Assembly: GCF_003340565.1 (NCBI RefSeq)
Contig: NZ_QPLK01000015.1
Coordinates: 42,399 to 106,398 of the forward strand
Origin: Rhodovulum sp. 12E13
Lineage (GTDB): Bacteria; Pseudomonadota; Alphaproteobacteria; Rhodobacterales; Rhodobacteraceae
Length of the DNA stretch: 64,000 nt
Direction: 5' to 3'
The notes below the pieces were generated by a model. The model did not search any database. It was not told where the DNA came from and saw nothing but the letters and a program-made list of their open reading frames with translations. The stretch's first letter is position 1; each line of letters begins with the position of its first letter. A program made the translations under genes and the position numbers. Positions 28,923 through 38,257 of the stretch are shown here, piece after piece.

Positions 28923-29221
28923 CGCGGCCTCCTTGCCTGCTGTTCGCGCCCGCGGCCTGCACGGCCCGGCGCCTGCGCCCCCTGCCAACCGCACGTCGGG
29001 GTCGTGCGCCCCGTGAAGCGATTGGTTACCCGGTCTTTAACGTGCCAGATTCTTCATGGCTTGTGCGAAAAATCCTGCCAGAGGGTTAACGCGCCCTGCG
29101 GGCGCCGGCGCCGTCGGCGAGCCTTTGCCGAGGCCTGCCCGGGCTTGACCCCGCCCGCCCGCTGGCCCACGGAAAGAGCGGCCCGGCAGGGTCGGGAGGG
29201 CGACCGGGGAGGGGCGTGCAC

Positions 29222-29863
29222 ATGGCCGAGCGGCGGGGATTGCTGATCATCCTGTCCTCGCCCTCGGGGGCGGGCAAGTCGACGCTCGCGCGGCGGCTGA
29301 TGGGCTGGGACCCGACGCTGACCTTCTCGGTCTCGGCCACCACGCGGCCGCCGCGGGCGGGCGAGGTGGACGGGTGCGACTACCACTTTCTTGCCGAGGC
29401 GCGCTTCAAGCAGATGGTGGCCGACGGCGCGATGCTCGAGCATGCCTTCGTCTTCGGCAACTTCTACGGCTCGCCCGCCGCGCCCGTGCGCGAGGCGATC
29501 GAGGCGGGGCGCGACGTGCTGTTCGACGTCGACTGGCAGGGCGCCCAGCAGATCCGCAATTCCGAGCTCGGCCGGCACACGCTGTCGATCTTCATCCTGC
29601 CCCCCTCCATCCCCGAGCTGCGCCGCCGGCTGGTGGAGCGGGGGCAGGATTCCGACGAGGTGATCGCGCGGCGGATGCAGAAGAGCTGGGACGAGATCAG
29701 CCACTGGGACGGCTACGACTACGTGCTCGTCAACGACGAGCTCGACGCGACCGAAGCGCGCCTGCGCACCATCGTCACCGCAGAGCGGTTGCGCCGGCCC
29801 CAGCAGCCGGGCCTGGCCGGCCACGTGAGAAAGCTGCAATCGGAATTCGAGGAAACGCTATGA
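29222..29863 (+). CDS. gmk: Guanylate kinase
   Basis: The 213-residue enzyme phosphorylates GMP to GDP with ATP. The P-loop [10 protein letters not shown] is at residues 12-21, the GMP-binding [14 protein letters not shown] near residue 38, and the guanylate-kinase signature [11 protein letters not shown] near residue 102. GGGGAGGGG precedes the ATG; an in-frame GTG at 29216 is possible. It overlaps the next gene by ATGA, indicating translational coupling. The yicC gene often found before gmk is absent. Confidence 0.95.
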   Translation: MAERRGLLIILSSPSGAGKSTLARRLMGWDPTLTFSVSATTRPPRAGEVDGCDYHFLAEARFKQMVADGAMLEHAFVFGNFYGSPAAPVREAIEAGRDVLFDVDWQGAQQIRNSELGRHTLSIFILPPSIPELRRRLVERGQDSDEVIARRMQKSWDEISHWDGYDYVLVNDELDATEARLRTIVTAERLRRPQQPGLAGHVRKLQSEFEETL

Positions 29864-30381
29864 CCATCTACGCGTTCGAGGGGCAGGCGCCCGAGATCGG
29901 GGAAGGGGCTTGGGCCGCGCCCACGGCGCAGCTCATGGGTCGGGTGCGTCTCGGGGCGCGTGCCTCCGTCTGGTTCGGCGCGGTCCTGCGCGGCGACAAC
30001 GAGTGGATCGAGCTCGGCGAGGGCACCAACGTGCAGGAAAACACCGTCTGCCACACCGACATGGGCTTTCCGCTCACCGTCGGCCGCGACTGCACGATCG
30101 GCCACCGCGCCATGCTGCACGGCTGCACGATCGGCGACGAGAGCCTCGTCGGCATGGGGGCGACCGTGCTGAACGGCGCGGTGATCGGGCGCAACTGCCT
30201 GATCGGCGCCTGCGCGCTGGTCACCGAGGGCAAGGAGATCCCCGACGGCTCCCTGGTGATCGGCGCCCCCGGCAAGGTCGTGCGCGCGTTGACCGCGCCG
30301 GAGATCGAGGGCCTGCGCGCCAGCGCGCTCGGCTACCAGCGCAACGCGGCGCGATTCCGCGCGGGGCTGACCGCCCTCTGA
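29860..30381 (+). CDS. Gamma-carbonic anhydrase family protein
   Basis: The 173-residue protein consists of hexapeptide repeats that form a left-handed beta-helix. The three metal-binding histidines appear as His in NTVCHTD and two in GHRAMLHGC. Family members are trimers with zinc or iron; many show weak or no carbonic anhydrase activity, so the label is structural. It starts within the gmk stop codon (ATGA overlap). Confidence 0.88.
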   Translation: MTIYAFEGQAPEIGEGAWAAPTAQLMGRVRLGARASVWFGAVLRGDNEWIELGEGTNVQENTVCHTDMGFPLTVGRDCTIGHRAMLHGCTIGDESLVGMGATVLNGAVIGRNCLIGACALVTEGKEIPDGSLVIGAPGKVVRALTAPEIEGLRASALGYQRNAARFRAGLTAL

Positions 30382-30402
30382 CCGGGACGGACGTGGCAGG
30401 GG

Positions 30403-30470
30403 GCGTGGCCTTGCCTGCTTCTTCTTGCCCGAAATATCCCCGCCGGAGGCAGGCCCGGCAGGGGCCACGC
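30403..30470 (-). repeat. Composite hairpin/GGATATTT intergenic element, copy b
   Basis: On the minus strand the element reads GCGTGGCC...CTCCGGCGGGGATATTT, then CGGGCAAGAAGAAG, and closes with GGCCACGC, an 8-bp inverted repeat enclosing the whole unit. It shares a run of more than 25 bases with copy a at 26995. It fills the gap between the carbonic anhydrase and PLP-enzyme genes. Confidence 0.75.
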
Positions 30471-30486
30471 ATCGAAGGAGGGGACG

Positions 30487-31701
30487 ATGAGCGAACGCCG
30501 CAACTGGCAGCCGCAGCCCGGCCGGCGGGCCGACTGGCCCGAGAGCGCGAGCCGCCCCGTGGCCACGCCGCTCCAGCCGAGCGTGGTCTATGCCGCAGAG
30601 AGCCCCGACGCGCTCGACGCGCAATACGAGGGGCGGCTTGCGGGCTGGACCTATGCGCGCGAGGGGCACCCCAATGCCGCGCAGCTGGCCGGCATGATCG
30701 ACGCGCTCGAGGGCGTCGCGGGGGGCGTGATGACCGGCTCTGGCATGGCTGCGGTCGGGGCGGCCATGCTGGGGCTCGTGCAGGCCGGCGACCACGTCGT
30801 GGGGGCCGACCAGCTCTATGGCCGCTCGCTGCGGCTGCTCGCCGAGGATCTGCCGCGCCTCGGCATCGCGACCACGCTCGCCGACGCGACCGACGCGGGC
30901 GCCATCGAGGCCGCGCTGCGCCCCGAGACGCGGGCGATCCTCGTCGAGGTCGTCTCTAACCCGACGATCCGCGTGGCCGATATCGAGGGTCTCGCCGCGC
31001 TCGCCCGCGAGCGGGGCGTGGCGCTGGTGATCGACAACACCTTCACCACGCCGCGGGGCTTTCGCGCGGGCGAGGTGGCCGACGTGGTCGTGCATTCCGT
31101 GACCAAGCTGCTTGCCGGGCACTCCGACGCGACGCTGGGCTGGGTGGCGGCGCGCGACGCTGACACCGCCGCGCGCATCGCGACCGCGGTGCAGACCTGG
31201 GGGATGACGCCCGCGCCCTTCGACTGCTGGCTCGCCGAGCGCGGGCTGCATACCTTTCCGCTGCGCTACGACCGGGCCGAGGCGACCGCGGCCCGGCTGG
31301 CCGACGCGCTGGCGCGGATGGAGGGGGTGGCGCGCGTCCTCTACCCGGGCCGCGCCGAGCACCCCGACCATGCCCGCGCCGGCCGGCTCCTGCAGGGGCG
31401 CTTCGGCAACATGGTGTCGTTCGAACTCGCCGGCGCGGCTGCGGCCGGGGCCGGGCGCGAAGCGGCCAATGCGCTTGTGCGGGCCATGCCGGCGCTGCCC
31501 TTCGCGCCGACCCTCGGCGACGTGGGCACGACGCTCTCTCACCCCGCCACCTCGTCGCACCGGGGGCTGTCCGCAGAGGGGCGCGCCGCGCTCGGCATCT
31601 CCGAGGGGGTCTTTCGCGTGTCGGTAGGGCTCGAGGAGCCCGACGCCCTGATCGCGGAGTTCGAGGCCGGCGTGGCCGCCGCGCGGGCGGCGCTGCGCTG
31701 A
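30487..31701 (+). CDS. Cystathionine gamma-synthase/lyase family PLP enzyme
   Basis: The 404-residue protein belongs to the Cys/Met-metabolism fold-type I PLP enzymes. The PLP lysine is Lys207 in HSVTKLLAGHSDATLG; the cofactor-stacking tyrosine is in DQLYGRS and the aspartate in VIDNTFTTP. The family includes cystathionine gamma-synthase, gamma-lyase, O-acetylhomoserine sulfhydrylase and methionine gamma-lyase, and these cannot be separated by eye. AAGGAGGGG supports the start. Any link to the incomplete sulfur cluster at 21-23 kb is only a possibility. Confidence 0.88.
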   Translation: MSERRNWQPQPGRRADWPESASRPVATPLQPSVVYAAESPDALDAQYEGRLAGWTYAREGHPNAAQLAGMIDALEGVAGGVMTGSGMAAVGAAMLGLVQAGDHVVGADQLYGRSLRLLAEDLPRLGIATTLADATDAGAIEAALRPETRAILVEVVSNPTIRVADIEGLAALARERGVALVIDNTFTTPRGFRAGEVADVVVHSVTKLLAGHSDATLGWVAARDADTAARIATAVQTWGMTPAPFDCWLAERGLHTFPLRYDRAEATAARLADALARMEGVARVLYPGRAEHPDHARAGRLLQGRFGNMVSFELAGAAAAGAGREAANALVRAMPALPFAPTLGDVGTTLSHPATSSHRGLSAEGRAALGISEGVFRVSVGLEEPDALIAEFEAGVAAARAALR

Positions 31702-31712
31702 GCTGGGCAACC

Positions 31713-32267
31713 CTATCCTTCGTGGGGGCCTCCGCCGTCGTTACCGTCCCAGGTATCGTTTCCGTCCTGGTCGTCGGGGCCGTCCTCGTTCCCCTCCGGC
31801 TCCGCGTCGCCGTCTCCCTCACGGCCCTCGGCACGGCGGCGAGGCGTGCCGGCCGGCCCGCCGTAGGGCGGTGGCAACTGGACGAGGGCGATGTCGAGCC
31901 CGGGAAAGTGCGCCAGAACCTCGTCGATCACCATGCCCGGACGCGGCAAAGGCGGCGAGACGATGCGGTAGGGGCCCGAGAACTCCAGGCACCACAGAAG
32001 CCGCGCGGCCTCCATCACGTCGCCGTCCTGCCAGAAAAGCGGCGAGAGCACCCCGTCAGGGGGGGCCTCGACGGCGAGCCGCGTCTCGAGGGCGCGCAGG
32101 CTGACGGGCTCTATGCCGCCCTGTGGCGGCAGGCCCGGCAACGTGCGGGTAAGCGCCGCGATCGGCAACCGGGACACCGTCTCCGACGGGCCGAGCCAGA
32201 AGAGACGTGCCGCGAAACGGCGCGCGGACAACGGCCCGTCGCGCTGTCTGAACGGTCCCTGCGTCAT
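31713..32267 (-). CDS. Hypothetical protein with acidic low-complexity tail
   Basis: The predicted 184-residue protein is not recognised. Residues 1-125 have an ordinary composition with WLGPSETVSRLP and WCLEFSGPYRIV segments. The last 45 residues are very acidic and rich in Gly, Asp and Asn (for instance DDQDGNDTWDGND), which could be disordered. It is convergent with the PLP enzyme, divergent from phoR, and the only possible gene in the interval. Codon use looks normal. Confidence 0.5.
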   Translation of the reverse strand: MTQGPFRQRDGPLSARRFAARLFWLGPSETVSRLPIAALTRTLPGLPPQGGIEPVSLRALETRLAVEAPPDGVLSPLFWQDGDVMEAARLLWCLEFSGPYRIVSPPLPRPGMVIDEVLAHFPGLDIALVQLPPPYGGPAGTPRRRAEGREGDGDAEPEGNEDGPDDQDGNDTWDGNDGGGPHEG

Positions 32268-32426
32268 GCAGGGTTACGTTAGAACAACCAAAGCGCGTAA
32301 AGAAAGGGATTTGATCTTCCTGACGTAGAAACGCGCGGCAGGGTTGCCTTGGCGACCGAAAGTTGGGCATGGCCGTCGCGCCCGGGCGCGGTTGCGCCGC
32401 CCTTTCCAAACAAGGCAGTCCGGACG

Positions 32427-33482
32427 ATGCCCGACAACGCCGCCGCTTCCCTCCTGATGGCTGTCCCGATGCCGCTTGTGCTGATCGGGCCCGACGCGCG
32501 CATCGCCGCCATGAACGCCCGCGCTCGCGCGCTGTTCGGCGCCGACGGGACGGGACGGCACCATGTGACGGTGCTGCGCCAGCCGGCGTTGCTCGATGCG
32601 ATCGAGGCGGCCCTCGGGGCAGGGCGGACGGGCGAGGCGCGCTATCTCGATCCCTCTCCCGGCAGCGAGGGCGCCTACCGCGTCACGGTGGCGCCGGTCG
32701 AGGCGGCGGGGGGCGTGCTCGTCTCGTTCCAGGACGTCACCGACCTCGAGCGCGCCACGCAGATGCGCCGCGATTTCGTGGCCAATGTCAGCCACGAGCT
32801 GAAGACACCGCTCACCGCGCTGCTCGGCTTCATCGAGACGCTGCGTGGCCCGGCGCGCGACGATGCGGCTGCGCGAGAGCGCTTCCTCGCCATCATGCAG
32901 CGCGAGGCGGAGCGGATGGACCGGCTGGTGTCGGACCTGCTGTCGCTCAACCGTGTCGAGAGCGCCGAGCGCCAGCGCCCGACCGACCCCGTCGCGCTCG
33001 ACGAACTGGTGGCCTCGACCGTCTCGGCCCTGCGGCCGACGGCCGAGGCGGCGGGCGTGGAGCTCGCGGTCGAGGGCGAGGCGGGCGAACGCATGGTGGT
33101 GCCGGGCGACGCGGACCAGCTCACGCAGGTCTTTGCCAACCTCATCGAGAACGGCATCAAGTATGGCGGCGCAGGCGGCCGGGTGACCGCGCGGCTGACC
33201 TATTCGCCGCGCGAGCTGGCGGTGCGCGGCCCGGCCGTGACCGTCGACGTGATCGACAGGGGCGAGGGCTTCGACCCCATCCACATCCCCCGGCTGACCG
33301 AGCGGTTCTACCGGGTCGATGCCCACCGCTCGCGCGAGAAGGGCGGCACGGGCCTCGGCCTCGCCATCGCCAAGCACATCGTGAACCGTCACCGCGGCCG
33401 CTTCCGCATCGAGAGCGCGCCGGGGCAGGGCGCGACCTTCACCGTGACGCTCCCGGCGCTGCATGGCGAGATGATGCGCTGA
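32427..33482 (+). CDS. phoR: Phosphate regulon sensor kinase PhoR (no membrane segment)
   Basis: The 351-residue histidine kinase has a PAS domain (about residues 10-110), a DHp domain with His122 in NVSHELKTPL, and a HATPase domain with N box NLIENGIKY (about 238) and G box GGTGLGLAI (about 307). E. coli PhoR has N-terminal membrane helices; none is found here, so input must come from PstSCAB-PhoU or a cytoplasmic signal. It phosphorylates PhoB, encoded at the other end of the cluster. The ribosome-binding site is weak, implying low expression. Confidence 0.92.
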   Translation: MPDNAAASLLMAVPMPLVLIGPDARIAAMNARARALFGADGTGRHHVTVLRQPALLDAIEAALGAGRTGEARYLDPSPGSEGAYRVTVAPVEAAGGVLVSFQDVTDLERATQMRRDFVANVSHELKTPLTALLGFIETLRGPARDDAAARERFLAIMQREAERMDRLVSDLLSLNRVESAERQRPTDPVALDELVASTVSALRPTAEAAGVELAVEGEAGERMVVPGDADQLTQVFANLIENGIKYGGAGGRVTARLTYSPRELAVRGPAVTVDVIDRGEGFDPIHIPRLTERFYRVDAHRSREKGGTGLGLAIAKHIVNRHRGRFRIESAPGQGATFTVTLPALHGEMMR

Positions 33483-33521
33483 CGCGAGGTTCCGCAGCGG
33501 AACTCGACGGCGTGCCGCGCA

Positions 33522-33561
33522 TTGTCATGAAACCGTTACGAAAGCTTTACAAAAGGCGCAT
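33522..33561 (+). promoter_or_regulatory. Pho box upstream of pstS
   Basis: Three direct repeats of seven bases at 11-bp intervals, TTGTCAT (33522), CCGTTAC (33533) and GCTTTAC (33544), are separated by A-rich GAAA spacers; a weaker GGCGCAT follows at 33555. This matches the PhoB-binding architecture (TGTCA-type half sites spaced by AT-rich 4-mers). It lies about 70 bp before the pstS start. Confidence 0.85.
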
Positions 33562-33632
33562 GCGGCGCGTCTAGGCAGCGCGTCGAGGCTGCCCGGGGGG
33601 GCGGCCCTGAACCCAACACCATGGAGAATCAC

Positions 33633-34664
33633 ATGTCTCTCGTGAAGCTGTCCGCCTCAGCCTTGGCGATCACCGCTCTCTGCGCGACCGCCGCCACCGC
33701 GCGCGACGAAATCCGCCGCGTCGGATCGTCGACGGTGTTCCCCTACACGCAGGCCGTGGCAGAGCAGTTCGCCAACAACACGGGCTTTCCCTCGCCAATC
33801 GTCGAATCGACCGGCACCGGCGGCGGCATGCAAATCTTCTGCGGCGGCATCGGCGAGCAATTCGCCGACATCACCGGTGCGTCGCGTCGCATGAAGCCGT
33901 CCGAATACCAGCTGTGCATGGATGGCGGCGTGACCGACATCACCGAGGCGCGCATCGGCTCAGACGGTCTTACCATCGCGGTCTCGCGCGACAATGAGTT
34001 CGCGTGGGACATGTCGCTGTCCGAGGTCTACCTCGCGCTCGCCGCGATGGTGCCGGTCGACGGCGAGTGGGCCGAAAACCCCTACACCACCTGGAACGAG
34101 ATCAACCCGGACTTCCCGGAAACCGAGATCGAGGTTCTGGGCCCTCCGCCGACTTCGGGCACGCGTGACGCCTTCGTCGAACTGGCGATGGTCGCGGGCT
34201 GCATGGATCTCGACTATGTCGCGCAGAACCATGACGAGGACTGGGCCGAAGAGAACTGCGCGCGCATGCGCACCGACGGCCCGTTCATCGAGGCCGGCGA
34301 GAACGACAACCTCATCGTGCAGCGCCTGCAGGCCAACAGCGACGCGATGGGCATCTTCGGCTATTCCTTCCTGTTCGAGAACCAGGACACTCTGAAGGCC
34401 GTCACCATCGCCGGCGTCGAGCCGACGCCGGACACCATCGGCGACACCTATCCGATCTCGCGTCCGCTGTACTTCTACATCAAGAACGCGCATCGCGGCG
34501 TGATCCCCGGCTTCGAGGAATTCCTGGCCGAGTACATGTCCGAGGACGCGCTGGCGCCCGGCGGCTACCTGGAAGAGCGCGGCCTCGTTCCGCTGTCCGA
34601 AGAGCGCCGTGCCGAGCTCCGTGAGCGCGTCGAGAACGGGGTCGCCATGGAAGCGCTCAACTAA
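33633..34664 (+). CDS. pstS: Phosphate-binding protein PstS
   Basis: The 343-residue periplasmic protein has a signal peptide (cleavage near ATARDEI, about residue 24). Phosphate-contacting motifs are VGSSTVFP and ESTGTGGGMQ (about residues 31-64) and PPTSGTRDAFVELA near residue 178. It captures phosphate for the PstCAB transporter. Start 33633 is preceded by GGAG at good distance; an ATG at 33621 is possible. Its codons are less GC-extreme than its neighbours, consistent with high expression. A Pho box lies upstream and an attenuator downstream. Confidence 0.95.
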   Translation: MSLVKLSASALAITALCATAATARDEIRRVGSSTVFPYTQAVAEQFANNTGFPSPIVESTGTGGGMQIFCGGIGEQFADITGASRRMKPSEYQLCMDGGVTDITEARIGSDGLTIAVSRDNEFAWDMSLSEVYLALAAMVPVDGEWAENPYTTWNEINPDFPETEIEVLGPPPTSGTRDAFVELAMVAGCMDLDYVAQNHDEDWAEENCARMRTDGPFIEAGENDNLIVQRLQANSDAMGIFGYSFLFENQDTLKAVTIAGVEPTPDTIGDTYPISRPLYFYIKNAHRGVIPGFEEFLAEYMSEDALAPGGYLEERGLVPLSEERRAELRERVENGVAMEALN

Positions 34665-34682
34665 GCGCGCCTTCAACCAATG

Positions 34683-34720
34683 CGACCGCCCGGCCTGCTC
34701 GGGCGGTCGTTCCTTTTCCT
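34683..34720 (+). terminator. Terminator/attenuator between pstS and pstC
   Basis: A perfect 10-bp stem CGACCGCCCG/CGGGCGGTCG with a seven-base loop is followed by TTCCTTTTCC. It would end most transcripts after pstS, leaving less mRNA for the permease genes. Confidence 0.85.
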
Positions 34721-34732
34721 AGGTGGTTCCCA

Positions 34733-36109
34733 ATGACACTAGCGCCTTTCGTGATCCTGTTGCTGGCAGCCGCCGTCGGCTACGCGATCAACATTCAGGC
34801 CGCCCGGGCAATCCGGTCGAACGGCGTCCGGCTGCACTCGCTCGAGGGCTTTCACGGGCTTTTCTCGCTGTTGCTCGTGATCGTGCCGGTGCTGACGCTG
34901 GTGCTGCTCTGGCTGGCGCTGGAAGGCGGTGTGATCAATCGTCTGCTTATGGCGTCATTGCCCGACGGGGTGCTCGACGGCCTCGACTCCGGCGCGGTGC
35001 AGCTGATCGGGGCGGAAATCCGTTCCATCGCCGGGGGGCGCATCTTCGGCACGCCCGAGGACTGGAAGCTCGAGGCCGCCGACCGGCTGATTGCTTATCG
35101 GCAGACCTCGGCCTGGCTTCTGGTGATCGTCGTCGTGCTTGTTTCCGCGGCGCTCGTGTTCTTCGCGCGCGGCAAGGTCGCGGCCGAGTTCCGCGCCCGC
35201 CAGGGGGTGGAGCGTATCACCCTCGGGCTGATGGTCTTCTGCGCAGTGGTTGCGATCTTCACCACGATTGGGATCGTCGCCGCGCTGACGTTTGAGACGA
35301 TCAAGTTCTTCCAGCTCGTTCCGGTCACGGAGTTCCTGTTCGGCACCAACTGGGAACCGCAAATCCCCATCCGCGAGGACCAGATCGCGGCCGAGGGTGC
35401 ATTCGGCGCGGTTCCGGTCTTTCTTGGCACCATCGTGATCGCGACTGTCGCTCTGGTTGTCGCCGTGCCGGTGGGGCTGCTGTCGGCCATCTACCTGAAC
35501 GAGTTCGCGCCGCACGCCTTCCGCAAGGTGGTCAAGCCCATCCTCGAAGTGCTCGCCGGCGTCCCGACCGTCGTGTACGGATTCTTCGCCATTCTCGTGG
35601 TCGCGCCGGCAATCCGGCAATTCGGGCAGTCGATCGGGCTGGACGTGGCATCGAATACCGCGCTGGCCGCGGGCGGCGTCATGGGGATCATGCTGATTCC
35701 GTTCATCTCGTCCTTCGCCGACGATGCTCTTTCGGCGGTGCCGCAAAGCCTGCGCGACGGCGCGCTGGCGCTTGGCGCGACGCGCGGTGAAATGATGATG
35801 AACGTGGTCTTTCCTGCCGCCATCCCCGGCATCGTCGGCGGCGTCCTGCTGGCCGTCAGCCGCGCCATCGGCGAGACGATGATCGTTGTGATGGCCGCCG
35901 GTCTGATCGCCAGGATGACGATCAACCCGCTCGACAGCGTAACAGCCGTGACGGTGCAGATCGTCACCCTGCTGATCGGTGACACCGCCTTCGACAATCC
36001 CAAGACGCTGGCAGCCTTCGCGCTGGGCATGATGCTGTTCCTCGCGACGCTGGTGATCAACGTCTTTGCCCTGCGCATCGTGCGCAAGTACCGCGAAATC
36101 TACGATTGA
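34733..36109 (+). CDS. pstC: Phosphate ABC transporter permease PstC
   Basis: This is a 458-residue inner-membrane permease. Two membrane helices at the N terminus flank a periplasmic region (about residues 60-130) not found in E. coli PstC, a feature I associate with alphaproteobacterial PstC. The BPD transport domain is in the last 300 residues, with the EAA-loop ALGATRGEMMMNVVFPAAIPG near residue 345 that contacts PstB. GAPTVVYGF-type sequence (GVPTVVYGFFAI) marks the pathway helix. It is downstream of the pstS attenuator. Confidence 0.94.
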   Translation: MTLAPFVILLLAAAVGYAINIQAARAIRSNGVRLHSLEGFHGLFSLLLVIVPVLTLVLLWLALEGGVINRLLMASLPDGVLDGLDSGAVQLIGAEIRSIAGGRIFGTPEDWKLEAADRLIAYRQTSAWLLVIVVVLVSAALVFFARGKVAAEFRARQGVERITLGLMVFCAVVAIFTTIGIVAALTFETIKFFQLVPVTEFLFGTNWEPQIPIREDQIAAEGAFGAVPVFLGTIVIATVALVVAVPVGLLSAIYLNEFAPHAFRKVVKPILEVLAGVPTVVYGFFAILVVAPAIRQFGQSIGLDVASNTALAAGGVMGIMLIPFISSFADDALSAVPQSLRDGALALGATRGEMMMNVVFPAAIPGIVGGVLLAVSRAIGETMIVVMAAGLIARMTINPLDSVTAVTVQIVTLLIGDTAFDNPKTLAAFALGMMLFLATLVINVFALRIVRKYREIYD

Positions 36110-36121
36110 GGCCCGGCAAAC

Positions 36122-37426
36122 ATGACCGACATAACCCCCTCCGATGCCCGCCCGACGTCCCGTGGTACCGCGACCGAGGCCGTGCGCCGCAGCCTTGCCC
36201 GGCGTAATCGCAAGCAGCTTGTCCTGCAGGGGTTCGGCATCGCCGCGATCATTCTGGCAATATCGATGCTCCTGATCCTGCTGACCTCGATCATCAGCAC
36301 TGGATATCACGCTTTCACGCAGACCCACATCCAGCTCGAGGTCTATGTCGATCCGGAGGAAATCCCGGCGGAGGGGCTGCCGCGGGGCGGCTTCGACGAC
36401 GTGCTCGCGGCCGCGATGGGGGCGCACTTCCCCGCGGTCGACCTGACGGACCGTGCCGCCACGCGCGAGCTGACGTCGATCCTGTCGAACGGTGCCCAGT
36501 TCATACTGCGCGACAAGGTCGTGGCAGATCCGTCGCTGATCGGCCAGACCGTCACGCTTAAGGTGCCCGTCTCGGACGCCTACGACCAGCTCAACAAGGG
36601 CCTCGTGCAACGGGACACGGCCGAGCAGTTCCGCCGCGTGGACGACGCGGCGATCGCGCGCTTCGACAGGCTGGATGAGTTGGGACTCATCTCCACGCCG
36701 CTGAACACTGCGCTGATCACCAACGCGGATTCGCGCTTTCCCGAACTGGCTGGTCTGAAGGGCGCGCTGATCGGCTCGTTCTGGGCGCTGCTCACCTGCT
36801 TCCTGATCTCCTTCCCGCTCGGCATCGGGGCGGCGATCTATCTGGAGGAATTTGCGCCGAAGAACCGCTTCAGCGACTTCATCGAGATCAACATCAACAA
36901 TCTCGCCGCCGTGCCGTCGGTGGTATTCGGTCTGCTGGCGCTAGCGGTGTTCATCGGCTGGTTCGGCCTTCCGCGTTCGGCCCCCTTCGTGGGCGGGCTG
37001 ACCCTGGCGCTGATGACGATGCCGACGATCATCATCGCCACCCGCGCTGCGCTCAAATCGGTGCCGCCCTCGATACGGGAAGCGGCCCTTGGCGTCGGGG
37101 CCTCCAAGCACCAAGTCGTGTTTCAGCATGTTTTGCCATTGGCGATGCCGGGCATCCTGACCGGGACGATCATCGGCCTCGCGCAGGCTCTGGGCGAGAC
37201 CGCGCCGCTTCTGCTGATCGGCATGAACGCCTTCATCACGTCGGCCCCCGGATCACCGTTCGACAGCGCCACGGCGCTGCCGACGCAGATCTTCATCTGG
37301 GCCGACAGCCCGGAGCGCGGCTTCGTCAGCCGGACGTCTGCCGCGATCCTTGTGCTACTGACATTCCTCATCATGATGAACGCGCTTGCGATCTTCCTCC
37401 GCAACCGCTTCGAGCGGAAGTGGTAA
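36122..37426 (+). CDS. pstA: Phosphate ABC transporter permease PstA
   Basis: The 434-residue permease partners PstC. After a first membrane helix it has a DUF3333-type periplasmic insertion (about residues 60-200), then the permease domain with [14 protein letters not shown] and the coupling loop [18 protein letters not shown]. It starts 12 bp after pstC. The insertion is usual in alphaproteobacteria and makes this protein about 140 residues longer than the E. coli one. Confidence 0.94.
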   Translation: MTDITPSDARPTSRGTATEAVRRSLARRNRKQLVLQGFGIAAIILAISMLLILLTSIISTGYHAFTQTHIQLEVYVDPEEIPAEGLPRGGFDDVLAAAMGAHFPAVDLTDRAATRELTSILSNGAQFILRDKVVADPSLIGQTVTLKVPVSDAYDQLNKGLVQRDTAEQFRRVDDAAIARFDRLDELGLISTPLNTALITNADSRFPELAGLKGALIGSFWALLTCFLISFPLGIGAAIYLEEFAPKNRFSDFIEININNLAAVPSVVFGLLALAVFIGWFGLPRSAPFVGGLTLALMTMPTIIIATRAALKSVPPSIREAALGVGASKHQVVFQHVLPLAMPGILTGTIIGLAQALGETAPLLLIGMNAFITSAPGSPFDSATALPTQIFIWADSPERGFVSRTSAAILVLLTFLIMMNALAIFLRNRFERKW

Positions 37427-37442
37427 CGTGAAAGGACGCGAA

Positions 37443-38240
37443 ATGGACGATCTCCGTCAACACCTCCAGGTCGCCGGCGACGAGGAGGTCAAGATCTCGG
37501 CCCGCAACTGCCAGGTGTTCTACGGCGACACCCATGCCATCAAGGACGTCGACGTCGACATCCTCGACAAGACGGTGACCGCCTTCATCGGCCCGTCGGG
37601 CTGCGGCAAGTCGACCTTCCTGCGCTGCCTCAACCGCATGAACGACACCATCGACGTCGCCCGCGTCGAGGGCGAGATCCTGATGGATGGCGAGAACATC
37701 TACGACAAGAAGGTCGACCCGGTGCAACTCCGCGCCAAGGTCGGCATGGTGTTCCAGAAGCCGAACCCGTTTCCGAAGTCGATCTACGACAACGTGTCCT
37801 ACGGGCCCAAGATCCACGGCCTCGCCCGCAACAAGGCAGAGCTCGACGAGATCGTCGAGCGCTCGCTCCGCCGTGCCGCCCTGTGGGACGAGGTGAAGGA
37901 CCGGCTTCAGACGCCCGGCACCGGCCTGTCGGGCGGCCAGCAGCAGCGCCTGTGCATAGCCCGTGCCGTGGCCACCGAGCCAGAGGTTCTGCTGATGGAC
38001 GAGCCGGCCTCGGCGCTCGACCCGATCGCCACCGCCCAGATCGAGGAGCTGATCGACGAGCTCAAGCAGAACTACTCGGTCGTCATCGTCACGCACTCGA
38101 TGCAGCAGGCGGCCCGCGTCAGCCAGAAGACGGCCTTCTTCCACCTCGGCAATCTCGTCGAATACGACGACACCGGCACGATCTTCACCAACCCGCAGGA
38201 TCCGCGGACCGAAAGCTACATCACCGGCCGGATCGGCTGA
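37443..38240 (+). CDS. pstB: Phosphate ABC transporter ATPase PstB
   Basis: PstB (265 residues) hydrolyses ATP to drive phosphate import. Walker A is GPSGCGKST (about residue 50), the signature LSGGQQQRL (about 160) and Walker [14 protein letters not shown] (about 180). The phosphate-type variant RCLNRMND follows Walker A. AAGGA upstream of 37443 sets the start, 16 bp after pstA. With PhoU it also signals to PhoR. Confidence 0.96.
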   Translation: MDDLRQHLQVAGDEEVKISARNCQVFYGDTHAIKDVDVDILDKTVTAFIGPSGCGKSTFLRCLNRMNDTIDVARVEGEILMDGENIYDKKVDPVQLRAKVGMVFQKPNPFPKSIYDNVSYGPKIHGLARNKAELDEIVERSLRRAALWDEVKDRLQTPGTGLSGGQQQRLCIARAVATEPEVLLMDEPASALDPIATAQIEELIDELKQNYSVVIVTHSMQQAARVSQKTAFFHLGNLVEYDDTGTIFTNPQDPRTESYITGRIG

Positions 38241-38257
38241 GCGGGGAGGGAGCACAC

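Noticed and set aside
30382..30486. SAM-II type riboswitch before the gamma-synthase-like gene
   Set aside because: The structure in this gap is the composite repeat element shared with three other places, and no SAM-II pseudoknot core could be recognised.
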